A stretch of 42,463 nt of DNA from Ministeria vibrans ATCC 50519. Its lineage: Eukaryota; Opisthokonta; Filasterea. Below the pieces are notes generated by a model. That model was not told where the DNA came from. It did not search any database and saw only the letters and a list, made by a program, of their open reading frames with translations. Position 1 is the first letter of the stretch; every line of letters starts with the position of its first letter. This document shows positions 1 through 11,517 of this stretch, piece by piece. The position numbers were made by a program, and so were the translations under genes. The stretch covers positions 1 through 42,463 of the forward strand of contig CALSCP010001078.1 of assembly GCA_943704425.1 (NCBI GenBank), given 5' to 3'.

Positions 1-140
1 GGGGAGGGGAGGAGGGCGGAGGGAAGGGCGGCAGAAGGAGGGAGGAAAGGGCGAGGGGGGGGAGGGCGAGGGCGAGGGAGGCAAGGGAGGGAGGCAAGGG
101 GAGGGAGAAGAACACAGGGAGAGGGAGGGACGCAGGGGGA
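1..140. repeat. G-rich purine tract
   Basis: About 140 bases made almost only of G and A, with many GGG and GGGG runs spaced by one to a few bases (GGGGAGGGG, GGGAGGGAGG and similar). There is no stop-free frame with recognisable protein content. Runs of this density could form G-quadruplexes on this strand. The tract starts at the window edge, so its full length is unknown. Confidence 0.85.
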
Positions 141-934
141 GGGTTGAGTGTCAACGACTTGGCTGAAGTCAGAAAAACACTGAAGTTTCAAGTCACGACT
201 CACGTCTGTCGGAATGATCAATGAGCCATCTCACGGAAGACAGAGTAATACGTCCACAGTCCTCACATTTGTATCGCATGTTCAATTTGTAGTTTGTACA
301 TTGTCTCTCCACTTGGCCTATGACTATCTTGGCAACAAGCGCTGATCAAATCATCACCAAATCATTGCAGTTTCACACACACACAGTTTCCACTGACCTC
401 ACTCAACCCTGACTCCCTGAGTCAACCCCTAAGTTCTTAATGGCGAATAGCAAACAGGTAAGTGAGGTAACAGCTAACTCCCTAAGCAGAGTGACTCTCA
501 GTCTCTCACAGTTCCACTCTACTCCACTTGCGTCAACGTAAATAATTATTAATTTTATCCGCATTTTATATATTTTGAGTGAGAAGAAAAAACAGACATT
601 GGCCACAAACGGCAAGCCAGTGATGAGTAATGACTACGGAGTAATAAGTACTTCCGACTTCGCTATATATGGGTGGGGGTTATGGATAAAATATTCAAAA
701 AAAGCAAATTGAGGGCAAATTACTTTCTTCTCTCCACCCCTTTCGAATATTTCTCTTCTACACTGCAAGAAGACAATTGAATTGCAAACAACCTGTTAGC
801 TGTTAGCTGTTATATTGATAAGCTTTTGCGTGCTGCTTTTAACCAAAAACATAATGCTCTTCTAATTGGTGTGAGCATTGTCTAAACTTTCAAATCACGA
901 TTATGAAGATGAGCTGAATGAAAACTATCAAGTT
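141..934. other. Intergenic, no gene seen
   Basis: Moderately AT-rich sequence with only short ORFs that lack recognisable motifs and cannot be spliced into anything convincing. The right end holds the 3' flank of the Cys-rich gene, whose stop codon overlaps an AATAAA-like polyadenylation signal on the minus strand. Confidence 0.6.
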
Positions 935-1732
935 TTATTGATAGTACTGATTGGACAACAAAGGCCTCTCGTCAACGGATCCACGATTGTCACGCTGTTG
1001 TTGTTGGCGTAATTGTTGCTGCAATTGCAGTTGCTCCTGCTGCAACACCAGCATTTGCTGCTGTTGTTGTTGCTGCAGCTGATGCATCTGATGCACTTGG
1101 TATTGTTGACTCGATTGGTGCATGGGCGGCGCCGTCTGTTGCTGCGGTGTCATTAGTGGCTGCCGTTGTTGCTGTTGCGGCAATGGTTGTGCAATTACAG
1201 CACTATCTGTGGTCAGTCCCATCTCTGTCAGTTTCGGGTCCGGAACGGACACCATAGCGTAGGGAATGCTAACGTGCTTCTCTGTACAGCAGTTGACACA
1301 TCGCACGCAAGGAGCACAGAACATCTCTAAGAGGCAGGCGCCTACCCCTGACACCAGAGGCGTCTCCGGTTGGTTACAAAACCAAATTTGGTCAAATTCA
1401 GAAAGAACCACCAGCCGAGGAGCTTGACAGCAACAGTTACAGCGCTCACACGGACCCGCACAAAAGCTATCGCAACAACAACAGCAGCAGAGAGCACACG
1501 TGCAACAGCCCTTGTTGAAAGTGACCCGAAGTGGAGTCCCGTCGTACTCTGCAGATATTAGACTCACTGCCTCGGGCGTGAGCTGCACCGTCACGTTGTT
1601 GGCAGTCACACAGATGGGTGTCACTTCGGGATTGGTCCATAACCACAATTCGGTTGGGGTGCACTTGCCAGTAGTGTATTTCGTCTGTCGTTGCCACCGA
1701 ACCGGTCCGTCGTTGTCACAGAAGCATGACAT
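935..1732 (-). CDS. Orphan Cys-rich protein with poly-Q tail
   Basis: Single-exon ORF of 265 residues; I do not recognise the family. The first ~75 residues are ordinary globular-looking sequence. Next comes a very Cys-dense segment (about residues 76-103), including a run of six Cys in CALCCCCCCDSF and a CNCCC cluster. A short globular part follows, then a second Cys cluster (CAPCVRCVNCC, about residues 140-150). The last ~85 residues are Gln-rich with pure Q runs. Clustered Cys next to hydrophobic residues can be palmitoylation sites, so membrane association is possible but inferred. The start is the first ATG after an in-frame open stretch. A CTTAG about 10 bases upstream could be the acceptor of a 5'UTR intron. 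No signal peptide or transmembrane helix is obvious. The stop TAA is part of an AATAAA signal. Confidence 0.6.
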   Translation of the reverse strand: MSCFCDNDGPVRWQRQTKYTTGKCTPTELWLWTNPEVTPICVTANNVTVQLTPEAVSLISAEYDGTPLRVTFNKGCCTCALCCCCCCDSFCAGPCERCNCCCQAPRLVVLSEFDQIWFCNQPETPLVSGVGACLLEMFCAPCVRCVNCCTEKHVSIPYAMVSVPDPKLTEMGLTTDSAVIAQPLPQQQQRQPLMTPQQQTAPPMHQSSQQYQVHQMHQLQQQQQQQMLVLQQEQLQLQQQLRQQQQRDNRGSVDERPLLSNQYYQ

Positions 1733-2506
1733 ACTGGTGATTCTAAGAGGAAAAGAGAGAATAACACATAATAATATTAATAATTAGAAGAGAAGAAAAC
1801 ATTTCCAATTTATTATTATTAAACAACGAAAAGCGAGAACACAAACAGCTCAGAACCACTTTCTAAGCTACGTAATTAATATAATTATATATATAATAAT
1901 AATTATAATATTTATATATAATAAATTATATTTTTTTTTTTTCCCTTGCACAAACGAAGCGACAAACAGGGAAAAGCTCAGAACATCACAAGTGACACAA
2001 ATCACGACTGGCTCCATTTGGAGCACTACCAAACACCAAGCACCGCCACAAGACCCCATACAGACCCTATCGCATGCATTGGTTGTTTGGGGAAGGACAG
2101 TCAAAGGCGATTCAACGAAGGCACCCGACAATCGCCCGCATGCATCCCATGCCCAATCGCCAGTCTCCGCTCTCGCGCAACCGTCTGTGCCATGACCAAA
2201 TCGTCATTTGGAGACGAATATGAAGGATGCCTTCTCGCGGCCTGGTCGCTACAGCGAAAGGACAGCTCAAGCGCGATATGAAGAAAATATACGAATTTCT
2301 TTCTCTCTCCGTAATTCATGGTGTGTCTATGCACCGACTGCGGTCACGGGTTCTCCGTATGACCTGTGTACTTACAGAAGAAAACAGAACAAACAAAAAT
2401 GTATACATGAATTATGAACAGAAAAACTACTCAAACGAAAAAACTAGAAGAAAATAAACAACACAGACATGAAACAGCTCAATATTATTAAATGTGTGAG
2501 TGTATT
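1733..2506. other. Intergenic, AT-rich, no gene seen
   Basis: The first ~200 bases are rich in TAATAATA and ATATA runs, ending in a T run near 1930-1942. The remainder holds only short overlapping ORFs with no family similarity or credible splice chain. It separates two genes read on the minus strand, so it must contain the cyclin K 3' flank and the promoter of the Cys-rich gene, but I see no defined element. Confidence 0.5.
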
Positions 2507-3555
2507 TCATACAGTTTTATCCGCCTCGATACTATACAATTCTCTCATTCGATCGCAAATATCTGAGCATGTGATGAAAAAGAATCAATAAAAGAGATAG
2601 AGCTGTTTTGGTAAACTCTACCTTGCACACCCGACTGGTCTTTCTCGCTCTCCTCCTTTAGATGGTCCATCCACCACGGGCGTCCGTCGCCCTCGGTGCT
2701 CACCGGTGGGTCTAGTTTCATTTCTTCAAATGCCATGTGGACCATAGCACACGCAATGGCCTGTGTGAGAAGAGAGACGATTCTACGTGAGCAACATGTG
2801 TCTATGTGGTGTCATCTCACTTTTGCCGAGTATTGAAGACACAAAGTTGTTCGATAGCTGTCGTTGCAGTAGTTCCAAGCCGCCTGGGCAACCTCGCGGG
2901 TGCCCTTGACGAGACGCACGAGCGGGAGGACGGTTGTGTAAGGATGCTCGACGTTGAGGTCAAATTCAATTGTGAGCAACAGAATGCGCTCGTTCACAAG
3001 CAGTGTTTCGTGCAGGTCGCGGTAGACTGCGCTCTCTTCGACGGGAAACGCCTGCTTCGACCCAAACTGCTGCATCCAGACGGCATGACTGTGTTGAAGA
3101 GAGACAGAGACGCGCGTGAGAGAGAGAGAGCGACACACAAAAGCGGATGGGCTTACAGAACGTCGCGCGTCTTCTTGAGCGTTTCCTCGACCTTGCAGGC
3201 AATGAACATGCAGCAGGCAACCATGGACCAGAGGTCGTGCGTCTTGAGCGACTGCAGCATGTAGAAGCGGTGCAGGAGCACAGCAGCAGTGGCCGTCGTA
3301 AACTGAGGTAGCTTCAGCTGCAGCCCAACCGCCTGCAGACGCGCCGCGCCCTCGGCCCGTAGTCTCCGTTCATCTTCGATGCTGACACCCGCCCGATGCG
3401 ATGCCGACTGCCACACGACTTCCTACGTGCGCGAAACGGGAGTGAGAAGGCAATCGGTCCCACACGACGCGACGTACGGTCGCCGAGAAGACCCAGTTGT
3501 CCCGTGGTTCTAACGGAGGCACCTCGTCGGGCGCCGGCACTGCTTCTTGACTCAT
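2507..3555 (-). CDS. Cyclin K-like transcriptional cyclin
   Basis: Five exons, 268 aa: 3555-3478, 3422-3157, 3088-2821, 2760-2622, 2562-2507; introns of 55-68 bp, all GT-AG and in frame. The protein is essentially a bare double cyclin box. Box 1 begins at NWVFSAT and includes the RFYM helix and the FIACKVEETLKKTRDVL signature. It continues with ERILLLTIEFDLNVEHPY, then box 2 with WNYCNDSYRTTLCLQY, and ends with DICDRMRELYS, which matches the last helix of cyclin K in order and spacing. Cyclins of this group (K/T) bind CDK9/12/13-type kinases that phosphorylate the RNA polymerase II C-terminal domain in the nucleus; that role is inferred by homology. The long C-terminal tails of animal cyclin K and T are absent. 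The start at 3555 is preferred because upstream in-frame Mets run into the divergent XAP5 gene. Confidence 0.88.
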
Positions 3556-3637
3556 TCTTTGTACAAAATCGTGTGGAAGCTTGAAATGATTAACGAGTAA
3601 ATAAATGAAGTGTAACTTTTTTTGAGTTAATTTTGAC

Positions 3638-5418
3638 ATGACGGAATTCAAGGGAGGCAGCGGTGACGCGACGCGCGCTCTTCAGCTGTTGAAGGAACGC
3701 GAGCAACGGAAGGTGACGCTGGAGGCGGAGAAGCGGCGGGTGGAGGAGGACAATGTGCGGCGGGGCATGAACATTGGCAACAAGTTTGCCAAGACGGTGG
3801 ATTCGGTGGAGCAGCTGCTCAAGGCGGACACCATTGGGCTGGTGACGCTCGATGAGTTCAAGGGCAAGCGTGAACGCGCCGAGCTGGAGCGCGAGAAGCA
3901 GGTGGCGGCGGCTGTGGCACGCGCGACAGCCGAAGACGCAGCGCGCGAGAAGAGTCGGCAGGAACGCGCAGCCGCACGCAAGAAGCAGCCGTCGGCGCTG
4001 TCCTTTGACATGGACGACGGCGACGACGACGAGGAGGAGGAGGAGGAGGAGGAGGCGCAGGAGCAGGAGGGCGAGCAGCAGGCGCAGGCGGAGGGCAAAG
4101 ACCAGGAAGGCGGCGGAGCGAACAGTGAGGCGAAAGGAGACGGCGCTGGCAAACGCAAAGCCGAGACGGAGAGTGGACTGTCGACAAAGCGCTCTCGCTT
4201 TGGTAAAAATCCGCTTGTGGACACTGACTTCTTGCCGGATCGTGATCGTGAAGACATGGAGCGGCTGGAGCGCGAAAAGCTGCGACAGGAGTGGGTCGAG
4301 AAGCAGCAAAAGATGAAGCGTACGTCTCAATTCAAATCGATTTCGATTTCGGTCCGGTGTTGTTTTTTTTTTAATTTTTATAATCAATTTGTTTTGCAGA
4401 GGAAAACATTCAAGTGACCTTTAGCTATTGGGACGGATCGGGTCACCGAAAGAGCGTCGTGGTGAAGAAGTAAGAGAAGGAGAGTGCGCCTGACGGATTT
4501 GTGTTAACTTTTAGTTTTGTCCCTCTCTTCATAGAGGGAATACGATTGAAGAGTTTTTGTCGATTGCGATGACCAAGTTGCGCGAGGAGTTTAAGGAACT
4601 GCGGAATGCAAGCGTGGACAGTCTGATGTATGTCAAGGAGGATCTCATTCTGCCAATGGTACTGAAAAAGAGAGAGAGAGGAGAAAGAAACAAAGTGATA
4701 GAGAGAGAGGAGAAAGAAACAAAGCGATAGAGAGAGAGGAGAAAGAACCAAAGTGATAGAGAGAGGAGAAATAAACAAAGCGATAGAGAGAGAGAGAGAA
4801 ACAAAGCGATAGAGAGAGAGAACAAAGAGAAACAAAGCGATAGAGAGAGAGAAATAAAGTGATAGAGAGAGAAACAAAGTGATAGAGAGAGAAACAAAGT
4901 GATAGAGAGAAAGAAACAAAGTGATAAAGAGAGAAAGGGAGCAAAGAAAGAGAGAGAGAGACCAAGATGACTCACTTTGCTTGTGCTTAGCACTACACAT
5001 TTTACGAGTTCATTGTGAACAAAGCGCGAGGGAAGAGTGGACCGCTGTTCTGCTTTGATGTGCATGAGGATGTGCGGATGGTGGGCGACGCGTCTCTTGA
5101 GACAGATGAGGTACACTAATCTGCAAATATGGGACTTTTTGTGGGTTTTATGGTGGCTTTACATTTTTGTTGATCCTATCCATCCATTCACTAAAATTCC
5201 ACTCCTCTCATTCAATGCCACTCTCCTGTTCACCTTCTGCCGTCACTCACTCTTCATATTTTTTTTCTCTCTCTCTATGTTTTATTGCTCTTCCTCAGTC
5301 TCATGCGGGTAAGGTCCTCGAGCGTTCGTGGTACGAGCGCAACAAGCATATTTTCCCTGCGTCTCGATGGGAACCATATGATCCCGAAAAGAGCTATGCC
5401 AAATACACTGTGAAATAA
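3638..5418 (+). CDS. XAP5/FAM50 family nuclear protein
   Basis: Five exons, 371 aa: 3638-4319, 4400-4469, 4535-4658, 4991-5110, 5299-5418. The first exon carries the basic coiled N-terminal part with [13 protein letters not shown], a poly-acidic stretch at about residues 126-155, and [17 protein letters not shown]. The XAP5 domain follows: [13 protein letters not shown], the [20 protein letters not shown] block, and a C-terminus with [16 protein letters not shown]. These are signature blocks of human FAM50A in the same order. FAM50 proteins associate with spliceosomal C complexes and act in the nucleus. Intron 3 (4659-4990, 332 bp) is expanded by a purine-rich tandem repeat. The start lies 82 bp from the cyclin K start on the other strand, so the two probably share a promoter region. 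Confidence 0.95.
4665..4965. repeat. Intronic AAACAAAG(T/C)GATAGAGAGA tandem repeat
   Basis: A degenerate tandem array inside XAP5 intron 3. Each unit has a (GA)n part plus AAACAAAGTGATA or AAACAAAGCGATA, repeated about ten times with variable GA length. The coding strand is almost all purine here, the opposite of what usually lies near an acceptor. The same core in the opposite orientation occurs in introns at 35153-35350 and 39240-39340. Confidence 0.85.
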
Positions 5419-5657
5419 GCCTGAAACATTATTGCGTCTTCTATTGTTTGCTGGCGTTCGATTAAGCTTTCATTCACTCGTTTTCTCCATCCCTCTTTCT
5501 CGAACAAGCTGCGCCTTTTCGCGTTGCAACAGTACAACTTCGCTCTGCAGTCGCTCTGCCATCATCACAGCCGCAATGCGTTCCTTTTCACTTTCATCCA
5601 CTCTGCAGTGACACGAGACATTTCACAACAACGCGCTCTCGCTTTTTTAAAAAGTCC

Positions 5658-7045
5658 CTACCGCCCGCTTAGCGCACCCACTTGCAGTCCCGCTTGCCTC
5701 TTCCATGCACGCAGCTGTTCCTTCAGCACCGCTGTATTCTTATCCAGTCGCTCGGCTTTGCGTCGCATCCGCTCCTGTCCCTTCTCCGTTGCCTGTGTCT
5801 CCGCAAGTGCTCGCTCCAAATGCCCCAGAGCCTCGTTCAGTCTTTTCTTGAGCTTCCCATTGCAGCGTGTCAGCGTGTCCCGTTCCCGCTCCCACGTCCC
5901 CTTCATTTGATCCAGCACGACCTCCCCTTCGCGAACCCGCCCTTCCAATGCACGGCGTACCCCGTCTGCCTCACGTGTGCGTCGCTGCTCCTCCTCCAAC
6001 AGGCGCCTCCACCCAGCCGTCTCTTCCTCGTGACGCGCTTCCGCCCGTGCCGCCACCACACCCGCCTGCTCAAGAGCTTCCATGCGTGTCGTCGACTCAC
6101 GTGCATTTCGGTCGCACGCGAGCGCAAGTCGATCACGCTCACGTTCACACTCACCCAATCGCTCCAACAGCGCACTGCTTGCGGCCGTCGCCCGGTCCAT
6201 CTCCGCCCTGGCAGACTCCATGCGCTCCAGCAACGTATCTCGCTCGCGCTCCAATGTCTCTGTTTGTGCCAACAAATTGCCATTTTCTTCTTCAAGCAAA
6301 CGCATGGCGTCGCGATGTTCGGCCAAGTCTGCTTCCATTTCTGTCTCATGCATGAGAATATTATTCTCCTCCATTTCGGACCTGCCCGTAGTGCCAATCA
6401 GTCGCTCGTTCGCCGCCAGCATTGCGCTCGCACGCGTCTTGAGTTCTTCCACTTGCGACTCAAGTTGAACAATAGTGCTCTCCTTTGCTGCAATTTTTCG
6501 CTCGAGCGCCATCGACACGGGACACACTCGATCAGTGTCAGACCTACAAATAATAATAATAAAAAAGACGATTGTGCGCAACAATTAGACTATTGTGTTC
6601 GATTGAATGCATACCACCAAGAAGGCGCGACTGCTTCAACAGATGCAGTTGCTTCGTGCGGCAGAGCACCAAATCTCTGTTGATATGCACCCAGTTCGAC
6701 TTGGAGGCGGTGCAGGAGGGCGGCAACGGACGCGTCGACATGGGCAGGCGCAGATTGGCTTAATGCTGGGCTCGGCGACTCGCGCGGTCTCCGTCGTGCA
6801 GGCACCGCTGGCGATGGATCGCCACGTTGTCTCGTGCCGCCCAGCGTCGAGGATTGCGTGAGGTGTGAGGAAAAGGGCAAACGGCGTTGCCTTGACGACG
6901 GCGTGCCAACGTCCGTCGTTCCCCCTTCTTGCCCTCTTGGTATTGCGATGGTCGAACGGAGCCCCGAACGTGATGTAGTCACCTGTGCCTTTGTCCGTGA
7001 GGTGATCATTGCTAGGCTGTCGATGGTGTCTGTTGAGTTGTTCAT
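5658..7045 (-). CDS. Coiled-coil protein of unknown function
   Basis: Two exons, 438 aa: 7045-6615 and 6543-5658, joined by a 71-bp intron (GTATGC...TTGTAG) that keeps frame and rebuilds a Trp codon. The N-terminal ~150 residues are Ser/Thr/Arg/Pro-rich and probably disordered. From about residue 160 to the end the protein is highly charged, Leu/Glu/Arg-rich with heptad-like spacing (for example LERERDTLLERMESARAEMD), typical of a long coiled coil. I see no catalytic motif, signal peptide or membrane segment and cannot name a family. Structural, centrosomal or vesicle-tether roles are common for such proteins but nothing here selects one. The ATG follows CTCTCTTGTTTAG immediately, so a 5'UTR intron acceptor lies next to the start codon. 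Confidence 0.72.
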
Positions 7046-7269
7046 GCTAAACAAGAGAGAGAAAAAACTAAAAAAGATTATTTGCGCGATCATGAAAGAT
7101 ATTTGGATTGGCAGGTAACTCAACAGTTATCAGTCAAGACTAACGACTCAAGTCACAAGTGACAAAGTCAGGCGAATCACCGCTTGCATCAGACTACAAT
7201 TTGATCTCGAATGTTCATCAATGTACACCTCTGTCTCTCTCTCTGTCTCTCTTCTGCTGCCTCACTGCC

Positions 7270-7611
7270 TCACTGCGACGCCGCCGACCGCTCTTTCCAC
7301 TGCTCGGGCGTGAGCGTCACTTGGGTAAAGGCGTGGATGCGCGGCATCTCGTTGACCAGAGCGGCATTCACAAGGCGATGGCGTTTGAGTGTCGACAGTC
7401 CTTCAAATGCAGAGGAAACAATCGTCGCCTCAAAACTCGACCCGCAGCCATCACTCACATCCACTACGTCGACGTGCGTAGCCTATTCAGTCAAAATACA
7501 CATCAAGGAGAACAGCTCAGCGCTTTCCAAATGAATAATATGTAATTCTCGCACTGTCACGCCGGAAAGAATCTTTTCTCGCAGAAGATCGGTTGTAAGC
7601 TGGTCCGTCAT
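7270..7611 (-). CDS. BolA-like protein (BOLA2 type)
   Basis: Two exons, 89 aa: 7611-7555 and 7482-7270. The protein is a single BolA domain: an N-terminal helix with LLREKI, a strand region with HVDVVDVSDGCGSSFEA, then KRHRLVNAALVNEMPRIHAF and TLTPEQW, which align with BOLA2 throughout. The conserved His of RHRLVN and a Cys in DGCG are present, residues that in this family can help ligate a [2Fe-2S] cluster shared with monothiol glutaredoxins. The short length without an N-terminal extension argues for a cytosolic/nuclear BOLA2 rather than a mitochondrial form. The donor is ambiguous: GTGCGA after 7555 fits the family length best, while GTGACA after 7561 would give a protein two residues shorter. 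The gene lies 130 bp downstream of nardilysin, on the same strand. Confidence 0.9.
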
Positions 7612-7741
7612 TGAGGAGTACGCGCACAAGTCAGAATCCGGAAAGTTAACTCAAAAATGAATGAATAAAAAATATAATTATAAAGATTAAAGACATTTTC
7701 AATAATATGATCATAGGTAATATCAGATCTATTATGAATGT

Positions 7742-10700
7742 TCATTGTAATTGTTGTACGGCGTGCCGTGAGACTGGGGGAAAACGCGCAACGCCTTCGC
7801 GTGCGCTCTCGCTCGTCTCTAGCGTGAGTCGTTGTGAACCGGGAAGATACGCAACGAGAGAGCGCGCCACGGCATCGGTTTGCGTACGGTGCGACCGACC
7901 CATCACACACACATGCAGCTCGCGTCCACCCGCAATGACCGCATCAAACACAGCGAGTGTCTCGGCGCGTCCCAGCACATCTAGCAAGGCTGCTTGCCGT
8001 GCTCGCTTGTCAAACATCGACTCGCCATCCTCGACCACGCCAAAGTGTCGGTCGGCCGTTTCGGAGAGAGTAACGTCAGGTTGTCGCTTAAGGACGGCAA
8101 GCGACGCGGCGTGCTTTTGGATAAACGCATCGTCCCACTCATTGGCAAGTTGCGAGCGAAAGTCCGTAAGAAACGCAGAGGCACGCTCATGCAAATGCTG
8201 CATGCTATATTTGGCTGACTGAGCACTGATTGAAAGAGAGTAGCCACAGGCACCGTCGGTCGAGCGGTAGGAGCACTCGACGTCGTAGCCCAGCGATTCC
8301 TTGGTGCGCAACACATCAAAGCAGGGCTCGGCCATGACAAACTCCAGCAACTCAAGCGCCGTCTCGTGCAACACACGCTGTGCGGTGACTACGTCGAGCC
8401 CCTCGAGGGCGCTCGTCACCGCCTCATCAAGTCCGCTGGCGACCACGGAGTCTTGCAATCGCGAGTCGCCCAGTGCCAGCTGGTAGTACATCTCAAGACA
8501 ACAGTTGTCGTCTGTCTCGTTGGTCGATGGCTCCACCACAAAAAGTCGCTCGTCCGCGCACAACATGCGACAGGTCTGCTGAGCTCGCTCCACAGAGACT
8601 GAGGCAGCAGCAGCAGCAGCCGAGGAAGGTGTGAGTGTCTCGACCAACAGTGTGTGCATGGCACGCGCCCGCTCGGCCGACACATTGCCCACCACCAGTG
8701 CGTCCACTGTGAATCCCGCCCGCAGCAACCCATGTACACGCGCCACCTCATCCAGGCTCAACGCCTCTGCATACTCCAGCATTTCCCGTCCCAACGGTGA
8801 TCCTGTTCGCAGCACCTACACAAAAAATGGGAGGGGGGTGCAAAAGATGATGAGAAAACGAGACAAAGAACACAGCCCAAACACAATCGTACGCGCAACC
8901 GAAGATTGCGAGCGTGACGCTCTGCCTTGAGGCCGGAATTACGAAAGCGACGAGCCATCTGCTGCTTGACGAGGGTAAAACGCTCGTTGGTGAAGACAGG
9001 TGGGGCTGCCAAGTGACGAACGACAACGGCAAAAAGTCGATCAAGCTTGTCGCTGAGACCGTCCACCTTGAGCACAAGACCCGTCGGGTGCGACCGAATC
9101 GACGTGTTCAGGTCCGCCATTTGCGCCATATCTAGAAAAAACAGCGCGCAAGTACAGTACATGTGAGTAACAACATTCTTTCTTGTACAAAATCCAAGTG
9201 CGGCGCGTACAAGTGACTTCCTTGACTTCAAGCGAGACAAGCTCCACAAAGGCCTGCAACGCCACAATGTCTCGACGCGAATCAAACAGCGCTGCAACCC
9301 CCACATGGAAGTTGGCGTGGGCGCGTGGCAGATTGTGTTCGATCGAGTGCAGGTGCCACAGCCGGCTCTGTGCCGTCTCCACCAGACATACCATCTTGAG
9401 TACGACGACAACAAAGAAATTTATTAAGAAAAAAAAAAACACATTGTTTAGAACATGTAATACTTATCATCATAATTGATTTATATTAATTATTATAATT
9501 ATGTATAATTATTTGTTTACCCGTCCTTCTTGGGGAGACTGTAAGAGAGCGAAATCGTGGGCAATAAACTCGTTTGGATGGGGAATGTGAAGCTGGTCGG
9601 GAAGTGGAGAGGAAGGGTCTTCGGCGAGGGCAAACGCAGAGCGCCAGGTGTCGTCGAGAGACTCGGTGGTGTACGCCGTGCCAAAGTAAGGTTCGGTGAG
9701 GGTACAGCGACGCGACACAGATGCGTGCTTGCTCATGAGGACGACGCGGACACGCGCGGCGGTGAGCTGTGACAAGAGTGCGTCGACAGCGGACGCGTCA
9801 TAGTCAAAATAGAGCGCTTCACCGTCGACCCAGTGCTCGGGCGGATAGAGTGCCATGCGATGGACGACTTCCTCGGCAAAATCGACGGGCTCTTCGAGCT
9901 CGGCAAAGCGAAAGGAGATGGCTGCAAGCGCTTTTTGCTCGTCCCAGAAGCGCCGAATATCGTCGGGGGTACACTCGCGACGTACCATGGCAAGGTAGCG
10001 CAGGACGAGAGCAGCGACATAGGGAGCATGGGCAAGGCCCGAATCGGTCAACGTGATGCCACACCGGAAGATGAAGGAGACCGAGTTGCTGTCGGTTCCC
10101 GTATCGTCGTTGCCCGCCACAAGAGCACTCGCCAATCCTCGGTTGCGCAACAGCGACACAAGCGAACCGGGCCCTTCGTCGCCCAGCATGTCTGTCAGCA
10201 TCACGGTGGGCTTGCAGCGCCAGGCCCTCGTCTGCGGCGGCAAGGCCCAGGTAAGCTCCAGTAGGTGCCGGTCTTTGGTGCCACGCACGTACGTCAAGCG
10301 GTTCCATTGTTCTACCGGCTCGTAGGGCAACGATGCAACGCTTGGCTGTACAGCCAGTTCGGCAGTAGCGGCACGACGGAGCGCGCCAAAGGCAGTGCAT
10401 GCCAGCGCCTCGAGGTGATCGAGGTCGTGACGGCTGACAATGCACACGTGCATGCGCTCCGCCAAGTAGTTCTCTTCATACAGCTTAAAGAGTTCGGCGC
10501 GCACATCACACTCAACGGAAAGTGAGGCTCGATTGCCCCAGAGGAAGCGCGCCAGCGGATGGCCTGGCGTCGCAGCGATACCAAGAAGGCGCTCGAGACG
10601 ACAGTCGTCGTCTTCACGGCTCATTTCAAACTCCGAGTCCACATTCTCCAACTCACGCTCCGTGCTGCTGTCAAGCATCAGTGGTGCAATGAAGAATTGC

Positions 10701-11004
10701 GCAAAGCGATCGAGCGTTGGCGCAAGCTTGGAGCGTCGCACCTGGAATTGAAACACAGTCTGCTCACAGTCGGTCTGTGCGTTGGTGGCTCCGCCATGTT
10801 GCGTCACAAAGGCGTCAAAGTCGTTCTCATCAGGATACTTGGACGACCCCATAAAGACCATGTGCTCCAGAAAGTGAGCCAGCCCCTGCACATGGTCGGG
10901 CTCCTGGAAGTGGCCCGCCTGCACGCACAGCGCGACCGCCGACAGCTGGCCCTGCGCATCTCGCGCACTGCTTGCCTTCCTGTGGCGCCGCCTGCGCGAA
11001 TGGC

Positions 11005-11036
<32 letters not shown>

Positions 11037-11399
11037 TGCCCGTCCCCCATGTCGTCGTCGTCGCTGCCGCTGCCGCCGTCCGACGACGAGCCGCTTGCGT
11101 CCGAATCCGAATCGGAGTCGGTTGACCAACACGACGAATCGTGGTCGTCGCCAGAATCGTCCGATCCCGCTTGGGAAGCGCCGTCCTCGTCCACGTCCAT
11201 GTGTCCCTGGTCAATATCTTGCACAAGGAGCACGTGCAGACCATTGTCGAGCTTGAGAGCTCTGAATGCAGACCGAGAGAGGAAAGAAAGAAAAAAAAAA
11301 TCATCCTTTGAATTGGTGAACGTAACGTGAGACTCACCGGTACTTCCTGCCGTCCTGATCACTCTTGTGGACTTCGCCAAAACGCTGAAGAACCGACAT
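7742..11399 (-). CDS. Nardilysin-like M16 metallopeptidase
   Basis: Five exons, 1099 aa: 11399-11338, 11261-9521, 9394-9211, 9131-8893, 8815-7742; all junctions GT-AG and in frame. The inverted zinc motif H150-F-L-E-H154 is followed exactly 81 residues after the first His by E231 (LENVDSE), the third zinc ligand, as in insulysin. HFLEHMVFMGSSKYPDEN and GGATNAQTDCEQTVFQF match nardilysin better than insulysin. A Ser/Asp-rich, highly acidic insertion (about residues 45-115) precedes the active site, where nardilysins carry their acidic domain. The C-terminal half keeps the catalytically inactive M16 repeats (KESLGYDVE, GYSLSISAQSAKY). Nardilysins cleave at dibasic sites and also have non-proteolytic roles; substrates here are unknown. 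There is no clear secretory signal, so the protein is likely cytosolic. Confidence 0.93.
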
Positions 11400-11517
11400 A
11401 CGGGAAAACAGAGGGGGGGGGGGAGCGAGAGAGATGACTGAATAACTGATCATTCAAAAGGAAATCAAATTTATCAAAACATCAAATTCAATATCTTTTG
11501 TGTTGCTGAGTTGAACC

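Noticed and set aside
403-615. A 70-codon minus-strand frame
   Set aside because: No motif, AT-rich composition unlike the real exons, and no splice partners.
1946-2457. Several overlapping 60-110-codon frames between the Cys-rich and cyclin genes
   Set aside because: No family similarity, no consistent splice partners, and they overlap each other on both strands.
3590-4387. A 265-codon minus-strand frame across XAP5 exon 1
   Set aside because: Leu/Arg-rich antisense of the acidic XAP5 exon; XAP5 matches its family from end to end.
5682-6683. A 333-codon plus-strand frame opposite the coiled-coil gene
   Set aside because: Pro/Cys/His-rich antisense translation of a Glu/Arg/Leu-rich coiled coil; it runs across that gene's clean GT-AG intron and has no motif.
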